Assembly (NCBI RefSeq): GCF_002964705.1
Contig: NZ_PQCD01000049.1
Coordinates: 404,704 to 468,703 of the forward strand
Source of the DNA: Pseudoalteromonas sp. T1lg75
Lineage (GTDB): Bacteria > Pseudomonadota > Gammaproteobacteria > Enterobacterales > Alteromonadaceae
Length of the DNA: 64,000 nucleotides
Direction: 5' to 3'
Shown here: piece by piece, positions 62,726 to 64,000 of the stretch
How positions within the stretch are numbered: the first letter of the stretch is position 1
Layout of the letters: every line of letters starts with the position of its first letter
Notes under the pieces: generated by a model
The model's database searches: none
Told to the model about the DNA's origin: nothing
Seen by the model: the letters and a program-made list of their open reading frames with translations, nothing else
Translations under genes and position numbers: made by a program

Positions 62726-63775
62726 CTAGCTAAATACCGACTCGGCCAGGGTGATAGAGCCGGCATCGGCGTCGAGCGTGACTTGAGCGCCAACGGGTAA
62801 AATAAATTGTTGTTTTACATGACCAATCATGGCGCCTCGATAGGCCGGTATTCCCAGTGGCTTAATATAATCCGCGAAAATTTCATCCAGGCTCAGCGAG
62901 CCGTAGCCGGCGCTAGGTGTGCACTGGTTGCAATCGCCAAAGACAAACCCAGCGATTTTATCCAGCGCCCCCATCAGCTTTAAGGTGCTCATCATTCTGT
63001 CGATACGATAGGGCGCTTCTTCTGTGTCTTCCAAGAATAAAATTGCTCCGTCAAAGCTCGGTAAATAGGGCGACCCCGCCAAAGCGGTCAGCACGGTAAG
63101 ATTTCCGCCTACAAGGCGCCCAGATACTTTCCCCGGTGTGATTGTTTGTGTCAGATAATCGCGATTAACCAACTCATCCTCGCCACGAGGCAGATTCATA
63201 TAGTGCATGCGCTGGCGCTGTTCGAACAGGCGCTGAAACTGCTGCACATTAAAGGGATCCCATTCGCTTGTGGCATTGGGGCCGTGGAAGCTGATCAAGC
63301 CCGTTTGTGCGAGCAGGGCGTTGTGCAGGGCGGTTATGTCCGAATAGCCCAAGAGGGGTTTGGGGTTTGCGGCGATGACGGGGTAATCGAGCAGGGGCAG
63401 CAGGCGCGCCGCGCCTGAGCCACCGCGCAAACAAAACAGAGCATCAACCTCGGGATCGGCGAATTGGGCGTTGAGATCCGCCGCTCGCTGAGCATCCGTT
63501 CCCGCCAAATGGCCGCGCCGAGCGAGTACATGCTCGGCCACTTTAACCTTATAGCCCAGGGCCTTTATTAGTTGTTGTGCTAGTAGCAAATCTTTGTGTT
63601 CTGCGGTGGCCGCAGAGGGGCTGACAAGGGCTATTGTGCCGCCTTTTTGCAGTGTCTTGGGCTTAATAACGCTTTGCGCCCCGAGTTTGGGAATGCCGAT
63701 GGCCTGAGCCCCGGTACTGGCCATGAGGCCGATGCCAAGGAGGGAACAGGTTTTTAAAAAGGCGCGTTTGTTCAT
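62726..63775 (-). CDS. S66 family LD-carboxypeptidase with export signal
   Basis: The 349-residue serine peptidase is of the LdcA/MccF type: TIALVSPSAATAEHKDLL at the start of the domain, ALFCLRGGSGAARLLPLLDY, the nucleophile serine in LLGYSDITALHNAL, and the later Glu and His of the Ser-Glu-His triad in VFGDC and AMIGHVKQQFILPVGAQV. LdcA removes the terminal D-Ala of tetrapeptides during murein recycling. Unlike cytosolic E. coli LdcA, this one has an N-terminal signal, MNKRAFLKTCSLLGIGLMASTGAQA, with a KR-x-FLK twin-arginine-like motif, suggesting periplasmic action. Confidence 0.88.
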   Translation of the reverse strand: MNKRAFLKTCSLLGIGLMASTGAQAIGIPKLGAQSVIKPKTLQKGGTIALVSPSAATAEHKDLLLAQQLIKALGYKVKVAEHVLARRGHLAGTDAQRAADLNAQFADPEVDALFCLRGGSGAARLLPLLDYPVIAANPKPLLGYSDITALHNALLAQTGLISFHGPNATSEWDPFNVQQFQRLFEQRQRMHYMNLPRGEDELVNRDYLTQTITPGKVSGRLVGGNLTVLTALAGSPYLPSFDGAILFLEDTEEAPYRIDRMMSTLKLMGALDKIAGFVFGDCNQCTPSAGYGSLSLDEIFADYIKPLGIPAYRGAMIGHVKQQFILPVGAQVTLDADAGSITLAESVFS

Positions 63776-63885
63776 TTATCTACCTCATAAGCGATCAGAC
63801 TAGGGTTAACGACCCTATGATTACCGCAGCGAAGTAAATATTTCAAACTTTATAGGTGAGGTGGAATAAAGTAGTTGGGGAGGGA

Positions 63886-63910
63886 AAGCCTTCACCGTCA
63901 GTGAAGGCTT
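63886..63910 (-). terminator. dapD: intrinsic terminator of dapD
   Basis: AAGCCTTCAC (63886-63895) and GTGAAGGCTT (63901-63910) form a perfect 10-bp stem with a 5-base loop just downstream of dapD on the minus strand; the T-run after it is short. Confidence 0.7.
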
Positions 63911-63919
63911 ATACAGGAC

Positions 63920-64000
63920 TTATTCTACGCCGCGTAATAGGGCGTTAACACCGACTTTTTCGCGAGTCTGCTGGTCGACCTTTTTCACGATAATGGCGGC
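63920..64000 (-). CDS. dapD: tetrahydrodipicolinate N-succinyltransferase, 3' end (partial)
   Basis: Read on the minus strand from the right edge, the last 26 residues are AAIIVKKVDQQTREKVGVNALLRGVE before TAA at 63922-63920. This matches the conserved DapD C-terminus (E. coli ...[24 protein letters not shown]). DapD succinylates tetrahydrodipicolinate in the diaminopimelate pathway, the step after DapB, whose gene is at the other end of this window. Only this fragment is visible. Confidence 0.9.
   Translation of the reverse strand, partial: AAIIVKKVDQQTREKVGVNALLRGVE

Overview
The window looks like a chromosomal segment of a marine-type gammaproteobacterium, most likely of the order Alteromonadales (Shewanella/Alteromonas/Pseudoalteromonas relatives). 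This rests on conserved gene neighbourhoods (dapB-carA-carB-greA; queF/syd; yqcC-truC-yqcA; mltD-gloB-yafS-rnhA/dnaQ; fadE/yafJ; priC-rsmS), a TtpC-type TonB operon, TIGR03503 and DUF3450 proteins, and a CsrB-type RNA. I cannot fix the genus. Almost everything is housekeeping core genome. Accessory material is limited to a lone integron cassette, two MITE-like elements, short intergenic repeats and a decayed polB.

Layout. 1-5.4 kb: 3' end of dapB, carAB, greA. 5.4-6.7 kb: a gene-poor patch with two copies of a structured repeat and a solitary integron-type gene cassette with an attC site. 6.7-11.1 kb: an RND efflux pair on the minus strand whose permease has an in-frame stop. 11.2-15.2 kb: YkgJ-like protein, DUF4136 lipoprotein, cold-shock protein, H-NS-like protein, RadD helicase, RraB. 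15.4-21.9 kb: tamA-tamB, then a periplasmic PPIase with a frameshift after its signal peptide. 21.9-25.5 kb: queF, syd, a DUF2310 protein, small conserved proteins and a GNAT protein. 25.7-26.0 kb: a CsrB-like regulatory RNA. 26.0-29.3 kb: DUF3301/DUF3549 pair and yqcC-truC-[MITE]-yqcA. 29.4-36.2 kb: mltD, gloB, a methyltransferase, an ETHE1-like hydrolase, rnhA, dnaQ and a TIGR03503 protein. 36.2-37.0 kb: seven identical tandem tRNA-Asp genes. 37.1-47.5 kb: S9 peptidase, fadE, yafJ-like amidotransferase, rsmS, comFB-like, HDAC-like, priC, tauE-like, dinG. 47.6-48.6 kb: polB pseudogene. 48.9-57.4 kb: a TonB-dependent receptor, then DUF3450-ttpC-exbB-exbD-tonB-TPR, with ttpC frameshifted. 57.5-60.1 kb: lipoprotein, DksA-like zinc-finger protein, MITE, dusC. 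60.3-62.7 kb: an hvfABC-type RiPP cluster. 62.7-64 kb: S66 peptidase and the 3' end of dapD.

The most interesting system is the hvfABC-like cluster at 60.3-62.7 kb. It has a Sec-targeted precursor with 14 cysteines, nearly all in EGKCG motifs within 48-bp tandem repeats. This is followed by a DUF692 (MNIO) iron enzyme and a DUF2063 partner, the arrangement of copper-binding oxazolone/thioamide RiPP pathways. The DoxX-type membrane gene expected at the end is absent; an uncharacterised 41-residue membrane peptide gene sits there instead. Other points of note are the orphan integron cassette, the CsrB RNA, two MITEs that abut or supply the stop codons of truC and dusC, and three otherwise intact genes each broken by a single small lesion (RND permease, PPIase, ttpC), which may be real or may be sequence errors.
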